Under the pieces are notes generated by a model. It was not told the DNA's origin. It worked only from the letters and a program-made list of their open reading frames with translations, and made no database searches. This document shows, one piece after another, positions 24,391 through 32,503 of a DNA stretch of 64,000 nt (position 1 is the first letter of the stretch; every line of letters begins with the position of its first letter). Location of the stretch: positions 1 to 64,000 of the forward strand of contig NZ_QVLS01000004.1 of NCBI RefSeq assembly GCF_003417535.1. The letters run 5' to 3'. Made by a program: the position numbers and the translations under genes. This stretch comes from Hydrogenophaga borbori (GTDB taxonomy: Bacteria > Pseudomonadota > Gammaproteobacteria > Burkholderiales > Burkholderiaceae_C).

Positions 24391-25389
24391 TCAGGGCAGG
24401 ACCTTGATGTCGCGGATCAGGTCGAAGTCGTAGGCCTGGTCGAGGTTGACCTTGGCCGGGTCGATGAGCTGGTTGTCCACCAGGAAGGCGTGCGTCTTGA
24501 GCAGGCGTTCGCGCGTGATGACGCCGATGCCCAGCTTCTGCGCGTCGCCGCTGGTGATGATCCCCATCTCCTTGAGCTTGCCGACGCCGTAGGCGAGCTG
24601 CTCGTCGGTCATGTTGGGGTTGTCCTTCTTGATGAGCGCGTTGCCGGCGCTGGGGTCGGCGAGGTAGGCCTTCCAGCCCTCGGCGCTGGCGCGCACGAAG
24701 GCAGCCACGGCCTGGCGGCGCTCCTTCACCGTCTTGTCCATGCAGGAGATGGTGTTGGCGTACGGGGGGTAGCCGTGGTCGGCGAGCAGGAAGGTGTTGG
24801 CCTTGATGCCCTGCTTCTGGATGGCGAAGGGCTCGGACGAGAGATAGCCCATCTGCACGATGTTCTTGTCGGCCACGAAGGGCTGGATGTTGTAGGTGTA
24901 GGGCCGCACCTGCGAGTCCTTGAAACCGTACTTGCCCTTGAGCCAGGACCAGTAGCCGCGCATGGCGGTGGGCGCGATCAGGATGGTCTTGTCCTTCATG
25001 TCCTCGAAGGACTTCACCTGCTCGTGCGCGATGAGCACCTGCGGGTCCTTCTGGAAGACCGCGGCCACGGTGACGATGGGCAGGCCGTTGTTGCGCGCGA
25101 CCATCATCTGCGTGTCGGTGGCGCCCATGATGCAGTCGGTCTGGCCCGCGCCCATGATCTGCAGGATGTTCACCTGTGGGCCGCCCATGCGCAGGCTCAC
25201 GTCCAGGCCGTGCTTCTTGTAGAGCCCGGTGGCCAGGGCGGTATAGAAGCCGCCGTGCTCGGCCTGCGCGTACCAGTTGGTCATGAAGGTGAACTTCTCC
25301 TGGGCCTGCGCGCTGGGGGCGAGGCCCAGCAGGCCGAGGGCGGTGGCACCGAGCGCGCGGCGCAGGCGGAACAGGGGGCGAGAGGTCAT
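24391..25389 (-). CDS. ABC transporter substrate-binding protein (NMT1/THI5-like)
   Basis: The 332-residue protein begins with a Sec signal peptide (FRLRRALGATALGLLGLAPSAQA, cleaved after about residue 29). An NMT1/THI5-like binding fold follows: FMTNWYAQAEHGGFYTALA, GLDVSLRMGGPQVNILQIM, GYLSSEPFAIQKQG. Relatives bind pyrimidine precursors, taurine, aromatic sulfonates or nitrate. The start at ATG 25389 is preferred over an earlier in-frame ATG because it places the signal peptide at the N-terminus and has AAAGG upstream. The pyrimidine-type relatives and the RutR-like regulator point to an N-heterocycle as ligand. Confidence 0.9.
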   Translation of the reverse strand: MTSRPLFRLRRALGATALGLLGLAPSAQAQEKFTFMTNWYAQAEHGGFYTALATGLYKKHGLDVSLRMGGPQVNILQIMGAGQTDCIMGATDTQMMVARNNGLPIVTVAAVFQKDPQVLIAHEQVKSFEDMKDKTILIAPTAMRGYWSWLKGKYGFKDSQVRPYTYNIQPFVADKNIVQMGYLSSEPFAIQKQGIKANTFLLADHGYPPYANTISCMDKTVKERRQAVAAFVRASAEGWKAYLADPSAGNALIKKDNPNMTDEQLAYGVGKLKEMGIITSGDAQKLGIGVITRERLLKTHAFLVDNQLIDPAKVNLDQAYDFDLIRDIKVLP

Positions 25390-25439
25390 GGCGGGCCTTT
25401 CTGGCTTGGGGGTGGTGGGGACGGGATCGGTGGGTGGCC

Positions 25440-26300
25440 TCAGTCGGCCAGGGTCTGCTGGATGTGGCCCGTGTGGTGGCCGCGCTCCCAGGTGGTTTGT
25501 TCGCGCACGACCCATTGCATGGCGTGCAGCTCGGTGATGGCCTGGACCCAGCTGTTGGCCAGGCTGTCGAGGATGGCCTCGCCCTGCTCGCGCGTGGCCG
25601 TGGTGGGATCGCCGATCACGCCGCTGGGGCCGAAATCGCGCGCCACCCAGGCGCAGGCGGGGCGGCCGTCGGGCGAGAGGATCTTGGAGGGGAAGACCGG
25701 CGGGAAGGCGGCCTCGGCGCGCTCCATGTGCACGGTGTCGGGCGCCAGCGCGAGCATGAGCGCGGTCTCGGAATGGCCCGCGTGCATGGACTGCTTGCGT
25801 TCCTGGTCGCTGATGAACTGCCCGGACACGTTGGGCACGCGCGAAACGCCGAAGGGCACGATGACGAAGTCGCCGTGGCGCAGGCGCAGCTCGCGCGCGG
25901 CCATCTCCAGCACCTGGGGCTGGCCGCCGTGGCCGTTGGCGAAGACCAGCTTGCGAAAGCCCGAGCGGTAGACCGATTCGCCGAGCTCGATCATGGTGGA
26001 GAGCAGCGTGGTGCCGCTCAGCGTCATGGTGCCGGCGAAGTGCAGGTGCTCCTCGGACTTGCCGTAGCTGATGGGCGGCAGGCCGAAGGCGCGCACCTCG
26101 GCGGGCAGGCGCTCGAAGGCCTTGCCGATCACGCCGGCCGCGATCACGGTGTCGACCGAGCAGGGCAGGTGCGGGCCGTGCTGCTCGGTGGCGCCCACGG
26201 GCAGCACGATGACGGTGTTCTCGCGCTCGGGCAGGGCGGTGATTTCGGTCCAGCTCAGGTAGGGCAGGAAGCGGTGCGGGGGGAAGTAGCCGTGCAGCAT
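25440..26300 (-). CDS. Creatininase family amidohydrolase
   Basis: The 286-residue protein has the creatininase fold metal site: VGATEQHGPHLP with Glu39 and His41, Asp50 in SVDT (the same 2- and 9-residue spacing as E34/H36/D45 of creatininase), FANGHGGQ near 120, and HAGHSETALML near 173-183 supplying the last ligand. Family members open cyclic amides (creatininase) or remove formyl groups (ArfB-like) with two metal ions. It lies between the amidohydrolase and the binding protein in the repressed operon, so it should act on the imported compound or its deaminated form. A second member is encoded at 52892-53722. Confidence 0.9.
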   Translation of the reverse strand: MLHGYFPPHRFLPYLSWTEITALPERENTVIVLPVGATEQHGPHLPCSVDTVIAAGVIGKAFERLPAEVRAFGLPPISYGKSEEHLHFAGTMTLSGTTLLSTMIELGESVYRSGFRKLVFANGHGGQPQVLEMAARELRLRHGDFVIVPFGVSRVPNVSGQFISDQERKQSMHAGHSETALMLALAPDTVHMERAEAAFPPVFPSKILSPDGRPACAWVARDFGPSGVIGDPTTATREQGEAILDSLANSWVQAITELHAMQWVVREQTTWERGHHTGHIQQTLAD

Positions 26301-26328
26301 GGGTGGGGTTCTCTGGGGGGTGGCGGGT

Positions 26329-27645
26329 TCAGCGCGCGGGGGTGCCGCTGTCGCTGGTGTCGGTGTCGGTGTCGATGGCGCGGCCGCCGCGCAGCACGCG
26401 GCGCGGCGCGGCGCGTGAGGGCCAGGCCGTGGCTTCGGCGCGGTCGAAGATCACCAGGTCGGCGGGCCGGCCTTCGAGGCCGGGCGCGGCGGCCGGTGCC
26501 TCGCGGCCCAGCCAGTCGGGGCGGCACACGGCCATCGACCAGTGGTCGAAGGCCTCGTCGAGCTGGCCAGCGAGCACCGCGGCCTGCATGGCCTCGACCG
26601 GGTCGAGGCTGCCGACGCGGCAGAACGGGTCCTGCACGTTGTCGCTGCCGATCAGCAGCGGGATGCCGCGCGCGCGCGCTTCCTTGATGAGGGTGAGGCC
26701 GCGCTGGCGCGGCGTGCGGCCGGTGGCGGCGTCCTGCAGCAGCAGGTTGGTGATGGGCAGCGACACCAGGGTGATGGGCGCGCGCGCCACCGCGTCCAGC
26801 GTGGCCAGCGCGCGCGATTCCGGCTGGGCCGCCAGCGCGCAGGTGTGGCCGCAGACCACGCGGCCGTCGAAGCGCGTGGCGCGCAGGTTGCGGGCGAGCC
26901 AGGCCAGGCCCTCGGCGTCGGGGTTGAGCTCTTCGTCCACGTGCAGGTCGAGGTCCAGGCCCGCGTCCTGCGCGGCGCGCAGCAGTTCGCGCAGCGCGCC
27001 GGGGTTCCACTGGCTGCTGTGCACGAAGCCGCCCAGCAGGGCACCCGGTCCGTCGGCGGCGATGCGCCTGGCCAGGGCCTGCGCCACGGCGCGGTCCTCG
27101 CAGGGGCCGAGCTTGACCAGCGCGACGCGCTCGATCGCCAGGCGATCGCGCCATTCGTGCGCGAGCTCGCCCATCACCTCCCAGGCCAGTGGCGTGGCCT
27201 GCGGGTCCCACCAGTCGATGTGCGTGCGCAGCCGCGTGGTGCCGGCCTGCCAGGCCCAGTGCAGGCCGCGCCGCATGCGCGCGCGCAGGTCCTCGCGCGT
27301 CCAGCGCTCGCGGTCGGCGATCACCGCCTCGATGGCGCCGAGCAGGCCCGGGCGCACCGCGCCCAGGCGGGGGCCGATGAAGGCCTTGTCGAGGTGGGCG
27401 TGGGCTTCCACGAAGCCGGGCAGCACCGGCGCGCCGTGCAGGTCCCAGCGCGCCTGGCCGGCGGGCCCCTCGGCGGTGGGCAGCGGGCGCACGCGGGCGA
27501 TGCGGCCGTCGGCCAGTTCGAGGCGCGCGAGCGCGGGTCGGCCTTCGTGCGTCGGCCAGTCGGCGGGCAGCAACCAGCGCGGCAGGCGCGCGCCATGCAG
27601 CGCGGCGGGCGTGTCGGTGTCGGGCGCGGGGGGCTGGGGGTTCAT
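26329..27645 (-). CDS. Cytosine deaminase-type amidohydrolase
   Basis: The 438-residue TIM-barrel enzyme shows the CodA-type metal and catalytic pattern in order: HAHLDK (His82 and His84), HIDWWDP, HVDEELN (the His-x-x-Glu catalytic pair), GHTCAL, and SDNVQDPF for the last Asp. This group deaminates cytosine, creatinine, isoguanine-like and triazine compounds. Bacterial cytosine deaminases are known to include enzymes acting on creatinine, which is of interest given the creatininase-like and hydantoinase genes in this island. It lies 28 bp before the creatininase-like gene and 21 bp after the reductase gene. Confidence 0.88.
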   Translation of the reverse strand: MNPQPPAPDTDTPAALHGARLPRWLLPADWPTHEGRPALARLELADGRIARVRPLPTAEGPAGQARWDLHGAPVLPGFVEAHAHLDKAFIGPRLGAVRPGLLGAIEAVIADRERWTREDLRARMRRGLHWAWQAGTTRLRTHIDWWDPQATPLAWEVMGELAHEWRDRLAIERVALVKLGPCEDRAVAQALARRIAADGPGALLGGFVHSSQWNPGALRELLRAAQDAGLDLDLHVDEELNPDAEGLAWLARNLRATRFDGRVVCGHTCALAAQPESRALATLDAVARAPITLVSLPITNLLLQDAATGRTPRQRGLTLIKEARARGIPLLIGSDNVQDPFCRVGSLDPVEAMQAAVLAGQLDEAFDHWSMAVCRPDWLGREAPAAAPGLEGRPADLVIFDRAEATAWPSRAAPRRVLRGGRAIDTDTDTSDSGTPAR

Positions 27646-27666
27646 GCGGGGCTCGTGTGCACCGTG

Positions 27667-28674
27667 TCAGATGTCCAGCGTGAGGGTGGGCGTGAGCGCG
27701 CGCGCGCAGCACACCGCCACGTGCGTGGCGCGCTCCTCGTCGGTGAGGCAGCTGTCCTGGTGGTCGGGCGTGCCATCGAGGTAGGGCGTGATGCAGGACG
27801 CGCAGATGCCCTGCTCGCAGACCGTGTCCACCGGAATGCCCGCGCCGTGCAACACCATCGCGATGCTCTTGCCCGCGGGCACGTGCAGGCGCTGCTGGCG
27901 CCGCGCCAGGATCAGCTCGAAGCCGGCGCCGGTGCCGGGCGTGGCCGCTGCCGGGGGCGCGCCGAAGTGCTCGAAGTGCACGCGCTCGGCCGGCCAGTCG
28001 CGGCTGGCTTCGCGCAGGGCGGCCATGAAGCCCTCGGGACCGCAGTAGTAGAGGTGCGCGCCGGCCGGCGCCTGGGCCACCAGGGCGGCGGGGTCGGTGC
28101 GCGTGGCGGGCGCGTCGTCGCGGTGCACCGTCACGCACCCGCGCCAGGGCGCGGCCTCCAGCGCCGCGCGCAGCGGCAGGTGCTCGGCGCTGCGCACGAA
28201 CACGTGCAGGTCGAAGGCCGCGCCGCGCGCATGCAGGGCGTGGGCCATGGCCACCAGCGGCGTCACGCCGATGCCGCCGCCCAGCAGCCGGTGGTGCGGC
28301 GCCTGGGGCGCCAGCGGGAACAGGCAGCGCGGGCGGCCGATGCGCAGCAGCCGGCCTTCGCGCAGATGCTCGTGCACCGCGCGCGAGCCGCCGCGGCCGG
28401 CGTCCTCGCGCTTGACCGCGATCTCATAGCCTTCGGCGCTCAGCGCCGGCTCGCCGCAGAGCGAGTAGCTGCGCGCCAGGCCGCCGGGCAGGTAGAGATC
28501 GATGTGGGCGCCGGCTTCGGCGGCGGGCAGCGCCTGGCCGTCGCAGCGCTCCAGCCGATAGCCGCTCACCTCGGCGGTGTGGCGCAGCACGCGGGCCACG
28601 CGGACGGTGAATTCTCCCCGGGTGGGGTCGGCGGAAAGGGCGGCCGGCAGGGCCGTGGTGTCGGGGGCGTTCAA
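27667..28674 (-). CDS. PDR/VanB-type 2Fe-2S flavin oxidoreductase
   Basis: The 335-residue reductase has a flavin domain (ARSYSLCGE, about 69-77), an NAD domain (GGGIGVTPLVAMAHA, about 136-150) and a C-terminal plant-type 2Fe-2S ferredoxin domain with CEQGICASC plus a fourth Cys in DSCL. This is the phthalate dioxygenase reductase/VanB order of domains, which passes electrons from NAD(P)H to a Rieske oxygenase. No oxygenase gene is nearby, so its partner must be elsewhere or its role differs. It is the first gene after the RutR-type operator, with a start 16 bases downstream of that site. Confidence 0.9.
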   Translation of the reverse strand: MNAPDTTALPAALSADPTRGEFTVRVARVLRHTAEVSGYRLERCDGQALPAAEAGAHIDLYLPGGLARSYSLCGEPALSAEGYEIAVKREDAGRGGSRAVHEHLREGRLLRIGRPRCLFPLAPQAPHHRLLGGGIGVTPLVAMAHALHARGAAFDLHVFVRSAEHLPLRAALEAAPWRGCVTVHRDDAPATRTDPAALVAQAPAGAHLYYCGPEGFMAALREASRDWPAERVHFEHFGAPPAAATPGTGAGFELILARRQQRLHVPAGKSIAMVLHGAGIPVDTVCEQGICASCITPYLDGTPDHQDSCLTDEERATHVAVCCARALTPTLTLDI

Positions 28675-28689
28675 TTTTGACCGAATACT

Positions 28690-28709
28690 TTGACCAATTG
28701 GTCAGTATA
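28690..28709 (-). promoter_or_regulatory. RutR-type operator and -10 box of the catabolic operon
   Basis: TGACCAATTGGTCA at 28691-28704 is a perfect 14-bp palindrome. With flanks it reads TTGACCAATTGGTCAG, which fits the RutR consensus TTGACCA-NN-TGGTCAA in all but the last base. On the minus strand TATACT (28709-28704) immediately precedes it as a -10 box, so the operator covers the start point of the operon that begins with the reductase at 28674. Binding here would block transcription. Confidence 0.8.
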
Positions 28710-28783
28710 GAGACGGAACCGCGCCTGCACAGGCGGGAATACCCGAAGCAAGAAGGGAGGGCGCCGGGGCCGCGGGGCGGCGC

Positions 28784-29425
28784 TCAGGGGGGCAGCAGGC
28801 CGCAGCCGCGCAGCACGAAGGGGATCAGCTCGCTGGCCACGGCCTCGCGGTCCAGCGGCGCATGGGGCCCCTGGCCGCAGATCTCGCGCACCTGCAGCGC
28901 GAAGTCGGCGTGGTGCTGCGTCATGGCCCAGATGTGCATGAGCAGCAGGTGGGCGTTCATGGGCCGCATCAGGCCGCGCGCCATCCAGCCGTTGATGATG
29001 GCCACCTCTTCCTCGACCCAGATCCGTGCCTTGGGCCAGTAGCGGTCAAGGTTGTGGCCGCCGTCCAGGATTTCACGCGTGAAGATGCGCGAGACGGTGG
29101 GCTGGTCGAAGGCGTGGTCCAGCTTCAGGCGGATGTAGTGGGCCAGGATCTCGGCCGGCTCGGTCATGCCGGGCGGGGCGAACTGGATCTTCCAGGCCAT
29201 CATCACGGAGTCGAGCAGCTCGGCGTAGAGCTCCTCCTTGCCGGCGATGTAGTAGTGCAGCTGGGGCTTGGTGAGGCCCGCGCGTTCGGCGATGGCCTGC
29301 GTGGACGTGCCCTTGAGGCCGTGCAGGCTGAACTCCTGGATGGCGGCTTCGCGGATGGCGGCGAGGATGCGCTGGCGGCTTTCGCGCGCGGGGCGTCGCG
29401 CCGGGGGTGGGGCTGCTGCGGTCAT
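28784..29425 (-). CDS. RutR-like TetR family repressor
   Basis: The 213-residue protein has an N-terminal TetR helix-turn-helix (GTSTQAIAERAGLTKPQLHYYIAGKE, about 39-64). Its C-terminal ligand domain closely follows E. coli RutR: YIRLKLDHAFDQPTVSRIF, INGWMARGLMRP and HIWAMTQHHADFALQV align with the same landmarks. RutR senses uracil or thymine. The gene lies just upstream of, and in the same direction as, the operon whose promoter carries a RutR-type palindrome, so it most likely represses that operon and is relieved by a pyrimidine-like inducer. The effector-binding residues were not checked one by one. Confidence 0.88.
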   Translation of the reverse strand: MTAAAPPPARRPARESRQRILAAIREAAIQEFSLHGLKGTSTQAIAERAGLTKPQLHYYIAGKEELYAELLDSVMMAWKIQFAPPGMTEPAEILAHYIRLKLDHAFDQPTVSRIFTREILDGGHNLDRYWPKARIWVEEEVAIINGWMARGLMRPMNAHLLLMHIWAMTQHHADFALQVREICGQGPHAPLDREAVASELIPFVLRGCGLLPP

Positions 29426-29453
29426 GGCGGGCGGGCATGATAGCTCGCCCGCC
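29426..29453 (-). promoter_or_regulatory. Hairpin and possible -10 box abutting the tetR start
   Basis: GGCGGGCG (29426-29433) pairs with CGCCCGCC (29446-29453), extendable by three more positions with one mismatch. On the minus strand the loop contains TATCAT (29442-29437), a 5-of-6 match to the -10 consensus. The regulator's start codon follows the stem with no gap and no ribosome-binding site. Confidence 0.35.
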
Positions 29454-29474
29454 CCGGGGACCGCCGGCGCGGAC

Positions 29475-29876
29475 TCAGGCCCGCGGCTTGAGCGCCACCG
29501 CCTCGATCTCCACGCGCACCGGCGCGATCAGGCCGGCGATCACGGTCGAGCGCGCCGGCGCCGTGGCGGCCGGGAAGCGCTCGGCGTAGGCCGCGTTGAA
29601 GCCGGGGTAGTCCTGGCCGTCGACCAGCCACACGGTGGTCTTCACCACGTCGGCCAGCGTGCAGCCGGCGCGGCGCAGGATGTCTTCGATCAGGTCGATC
29701 GTGTAGTGCGTCTGGCTCACGATGTCCTCGCCCGCGGGCTGGCCGTTGCGCATGGGCACCTGGCCGGCGACGAAGACCAGGCGCTGATCGGCCACCACGG
29801 CGGGCGAGATCGGTTGCACCACGCCGGCCCGCTGAACGGGCGGGCCGATGTGGCGGATGTCGGGGTTGCTCGGCAT
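29475..29876 (-). CDS. RidA family enamine/imine deaminase
   Basis: The 133-residue protein has the full RidA pattern: FVAGQVPM near 35-42, and the active-site arginine in APARSTVIAG (Arg109), followed by VEIEAVAL at the end. RidA hydrolyses reactive 2-aminoacrylate-type enamines made by PLP or flavin enzymes, which fits its place behind an amino-acid dehydrogenase gene in the same operon. It is 13 bp downstream of the Bug-type binding protein. In contrast to the Rid protein at 20758-21213 it keeps the catalytic Arg. Confidence 0.9.
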   Translation of the reverse strand: MPSNPDIRHIGPPVQRAGVVQPISPAVVADQRLVFVAGQVPMRNGQPAGEDIVSQTHYTIDLIEDILRRAGCTLADVVKTTVWLVDGQDYPGFNAAYAERFPAATAPARSTVIAGLIAPVRVEIEAVALKPRA

Positions 29877-29889
29877 CGCTGGGCGGGAC

Positions 29890-30894
29890 TCAGTCGGGCT
29901 TGACGCCAGCGGTCTTCACGATGGTGGCCCACTTCTTGTTCTCGGCCTCGATGAAGGCCTTGTACTCGGCCGCGCCGCTGCCGCCGAGCTTGAAGCCGCG
30001 CGAGACGAAGTACTCCTGGATGTCGGCGCTGGCCAGCGCGGCGTTCACGTCCTTGTTGAGCTTGTCGACGATGGCCGCGGGCGTGCCGGGCGGCGCGAAC
30101 AGGCCCTGCCACGACAGCGCCTCGAAGCCCGGATAGCCGCTCTCGGCCACGGTGGGCACGTTGGGGAACATGGGGTGGCGTTCCTTGGAGGTGACGGCGA
30201 TCGGCGTGAGCTTCTTGGCCTCGATCTGCGGCATCACCACCAGGATGTCGCCGAACATCAGGTCGATCTGGCCGCCCATGAGGTCGCTCAGCGCGCCGGC
30301 GCTGCCGCGGTAGGGGATGTGCAGCAGCGCGGTCTTGGTCGCCAGCTCGAACATCTCGCCCGTGAGGTGCATGGACGTGCCCGTGCCCGGCGAGCCGTAG
30401 GTGATGGAGCCTGGCTTGGCCTTGGCGGCGGCCACCAGCTCGGCCACCGTCTTGGCGGCCACGCGCTCGCCCTTCACCAGCAGCAGCGGTGCGGTCACCA
30501 CGGCCGTCACGGGCGTGAAGCCCTTCACCGGGTCGTAGGGCAGGTTGGGGTACAGCGAGCCGGCGATGCCGTTGCTGCCGGTCACGCCCAGCAGCAGCGT
30601 GTAGCCGTCGGGGGCCGACTTGGACACGTGGTCCGCGCCCACCGTGCCGCCCGCGCCGGGGCGGTTGTCCACGATGACGGTCTGCTTCCATTGCGCGGCG
30701 AGTTTCTCGCCGAGCTTGCGCGCCAGCAGGTCGGTGCTGCCGCCGGGCGGGAAGGGCACGACGATGCGAACGATCTTGCTCGGGTAGGCGTCCTGCGCGG
30801 ACGCGGCCAGCGGGGTGAGCGCGGCCAGGCCCAGGGTGGTGCCCGCGGCCAGCGCGCTGACCAGGGTTCTGCGGTTGAGGGCGAAACGTTTCAT
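29890..30894 (-). CDS. Bug/TctC-type periplasmic binding protein
   Basis: The 334-residue protein starts at ATG 30894 with a signal peptide (NRRTLVSALAAGTTLGLAAL, Ala-rich, cleaved near residue 34). It has the Bug fold: PSKIVRIVVPFPPGGSTDLLAR, VDNRPGAGGTVGADHV, HIPYRGSAGALSDLMGGQID. These are binding components of tripartite tricarboxylate transporters, very numerous in Burkholderiales and often without cognate membrane subunits, as here. It sits in the dadA-like/hyuA/hyuB operon and may bring in a carboxylate or cyclic amide substrate for these enzymes. Confidence 0.92.
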   Translation of the reverse strand: MKRFALNRRTLVSALAAGTTLGLAALTPLAASAQDAYPSKIVRIVVPFPPGGSTDLLARKLGEKLAAQWKQTVIVDNRPGAGGTVGADHVSKSAPDGYTLLLGVTGSNGIAGSLYPNLPYDPVKGFTPVTAVVTAPLLLVKGERVAAKTVAELVAAAKAKPGSITYGSPGTGTSMHLTGEMFELATKTALLHIPYRGSAGALSDLMGGQIDLMFGDILVVMPQIEAKKLTPIAVTSKERHPMFPNVPTVAESGYPGFEALSWQGLFAPPGTPAAIVDKLNKDVNAALASADIQEYFVSRGFKLGGSGAAEYKAFIEAENKKWATIVKTAGVKPD

Positions 30895-30922
30895 CGGGGA
30901 TCTCTCTTTCAAATGGGTGGGT

Positions 30923-32503
30923 TCATTGGCGTGGCATGGCCTCGCCCCATGCGCCTCCTCCGGCCGTTTCTATGACGAGCCTGTCTCCCGCGGACCAGTC
31001 GACGCGCGCCCTCGCGGGCAGCACGTCGACGCGTCCATCGGTTCTTTCGATGCGCGCGGCCGAGGGCGCGCCGTCGCCGCCCCCTTCGCTGCCGCGCGCA
31101 CGGCTGACATGGCGCTCGCCCCGGTAGGAGACGCTGCCATGGCCTTCCAGCAGTTCATACACCCGGCGCACGCCATGGCCGCCGCAGAAGCGGCCCGCGC
31201 CGCCCGATCCCTCGCGGATCGCGTAGCAGTGCACGCGCACCGGCGCCTCCGACTCGATCACCTCGAGCGGCGTGTTGCGCGCGTTGCCCACGTCGGTGGA
31301 CACGCCGCTGGTGCCGTGGCCGCGCGCGCTGGCGCCGGCGCCGCTGGCGATGATCTCGGTGAACAGCCAGCGCTGACCGTCGGCGCGCGCGCCACCGAGC
31401 GAGAGCACCGTGGCCACGCCGGCGTTGGCGGCCATGGGCTCGCGCGCCGCGCCCGAGGACCAGGCGCCGAGCAAGGCGTTGCAGGCCAGCTTGAGCGTGG
31501 CGGTGCGGGCATTCACGGCGGCCGGCAGGCGCGGGTTGACCACGCTGCCCTCGGGCAGCACCCAGCTGGCCGGCGCCAGGCAACCCGCGTTGTTGGGCGC
31601 CTGCGGCGCCAGCGAGCGCATGAAGAACAGGATGGCCGACACCATGCTGGAGGGCGAGGCGTTCACCGGCCCGCGCGTCTGCGGCGAGGAGCCGGTGAAG
31701 TCGATGTGCAGCGTGTCGCCCCGCTTGCGCAGGGCCACCGCGATGCGCACCGGCGTGTCGCTGATGCCGTCGCCATCGAGCTGGTCCTGCCAGTGCCACT
31801 CGCCATCGGGCGCGGCGCGCAGGGCCTCGCGCGTCAGGCGCTCGGACTGCGCGAGCAGCGCCTCGCACACGGCCTCGAAAGCCGCGCCGGTGCGCGCGCG
31901 CAGCGCGGCGGTTTCCTCGGCGCCCAGGCTCACGGCCGACCATTGCGCGTTCAGGTCGCCCAGCAGGTTGCCGGGCGTGCGGCTGTTGGCGGTGAGCAGG
32001 GCCTCGATGTGCGGATCGGGCGCGCCGGCCACGCGCCAGCGCACCGGCGGTATGCGCAGGCCTTCCTGGTAGATCTCGGTCGCGTCGGGCGGGATGGAGC
32101 CGGCCGCGACGCCGCCCACGTCCTGGTGGTGCAGGATGGCTGCGGCCAGCGCGATCACCGCGCCGCCGCCGAACACCGGCCGCACCACGATCAGGTCGGG
32201 CAGGTGCGTGCCGCCCGACCAGGGGTCGTTCATCAGCCAGGCATCGCCATCGGCCATGGCCTCGACGGGGCAGCGCTGGAGCAGGCCCGCGACCGCCGGA
32301 ATGAGCGAGCCGAGCAGCAGCGGCAGCGAGCGCGCCTGCGCGAGCAGGCGGCCGTCGGGCAGGAAGACCGCGGCCGCGCAGTCGCCGCCCTCGCGCGCGA
32401 TGGAGGAATAGGCCGCGCGCATCATGCGGCTCTGCATGCGGTCGGCGATGCCCTGCAGCGCCAGCCGCACGGGCTCCATGAGGATCAGGTGCTCGTGGTT
32501 CAT
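30923..32503 (-). CDS. hyuB: Hydantoinase B/oxoprolinase family subunit
   Basis: The 526-residue protein shows HyuB landmarks: SRMMRAAYSSIAREGGDCAAAVF at about 25-47, LMNDPWSGGTHLPDL at about 89-103, and SGVSTDVGNARNTPLEVIE in the last third. With HyuA it forms an ATP-dependent amidohydrolase opening 5-oxoproline, hydantoin or N-methylhydantoin rings. Its start overlaps the hyuA stop by ATGA (32500-32503), so the two are coupled. The conserved N-terminus fixes the start; the same reading frame continues far upstream but only as a shadow of hyuA. Confidence 0.93.
   Translation of the reverse strand: MNHEHLILMEPVRLALQGIADRMQSRMMRAAYSSIAREGGDCAAAVFLPDGRLLAQARSLPLLLGSLIPAVAGLLQRCPVEAMADGDAWLMNDPWSGGTHLPDLIVVRPVFGGGAVIALAAAILHHQDVGGVAAGSIPPDATEIYQEGLRIPPVRWRVAGAPDPHIEALLTANSRTPGNLLGDLNAQWSAVSLGAEETAALRARTGAAFEAVCEALLAQSERLTREALRAAPDGEWHWQDQLDGDGISDTPVRIAVALRKRGDTLHIDFTGSSPQTRGPVNASPSSMVSAILFFMRSLAPQAPNNAGCLAPASWVLPEGSVVNPRLPAAVNARTATLKLACNALLGAWSSGAAREPMAANAGVATVLSLGGARADGQRWLFTEIIASGAGASARGHGTSGVSTDVGNARNTPLEVIESEAPVRVHCYAIREGSGGAGRFCGGHGVRRVYELLEGHGSVSYRGERHVSRARGSEGGGDGAPSAARIERTDGRVDVLPARARVDWSAGDRLVIETAGGGAWGEAMPRQ

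Noticed and set aside
26255-28138. A 627-codon Arg/Ala/Pro-rich minus-strand frame
   Set aside because: It covers the amidohydrolase and part of the reductase in a shifted frame; the composition is typical of an out-of-frame GC-rich translation.
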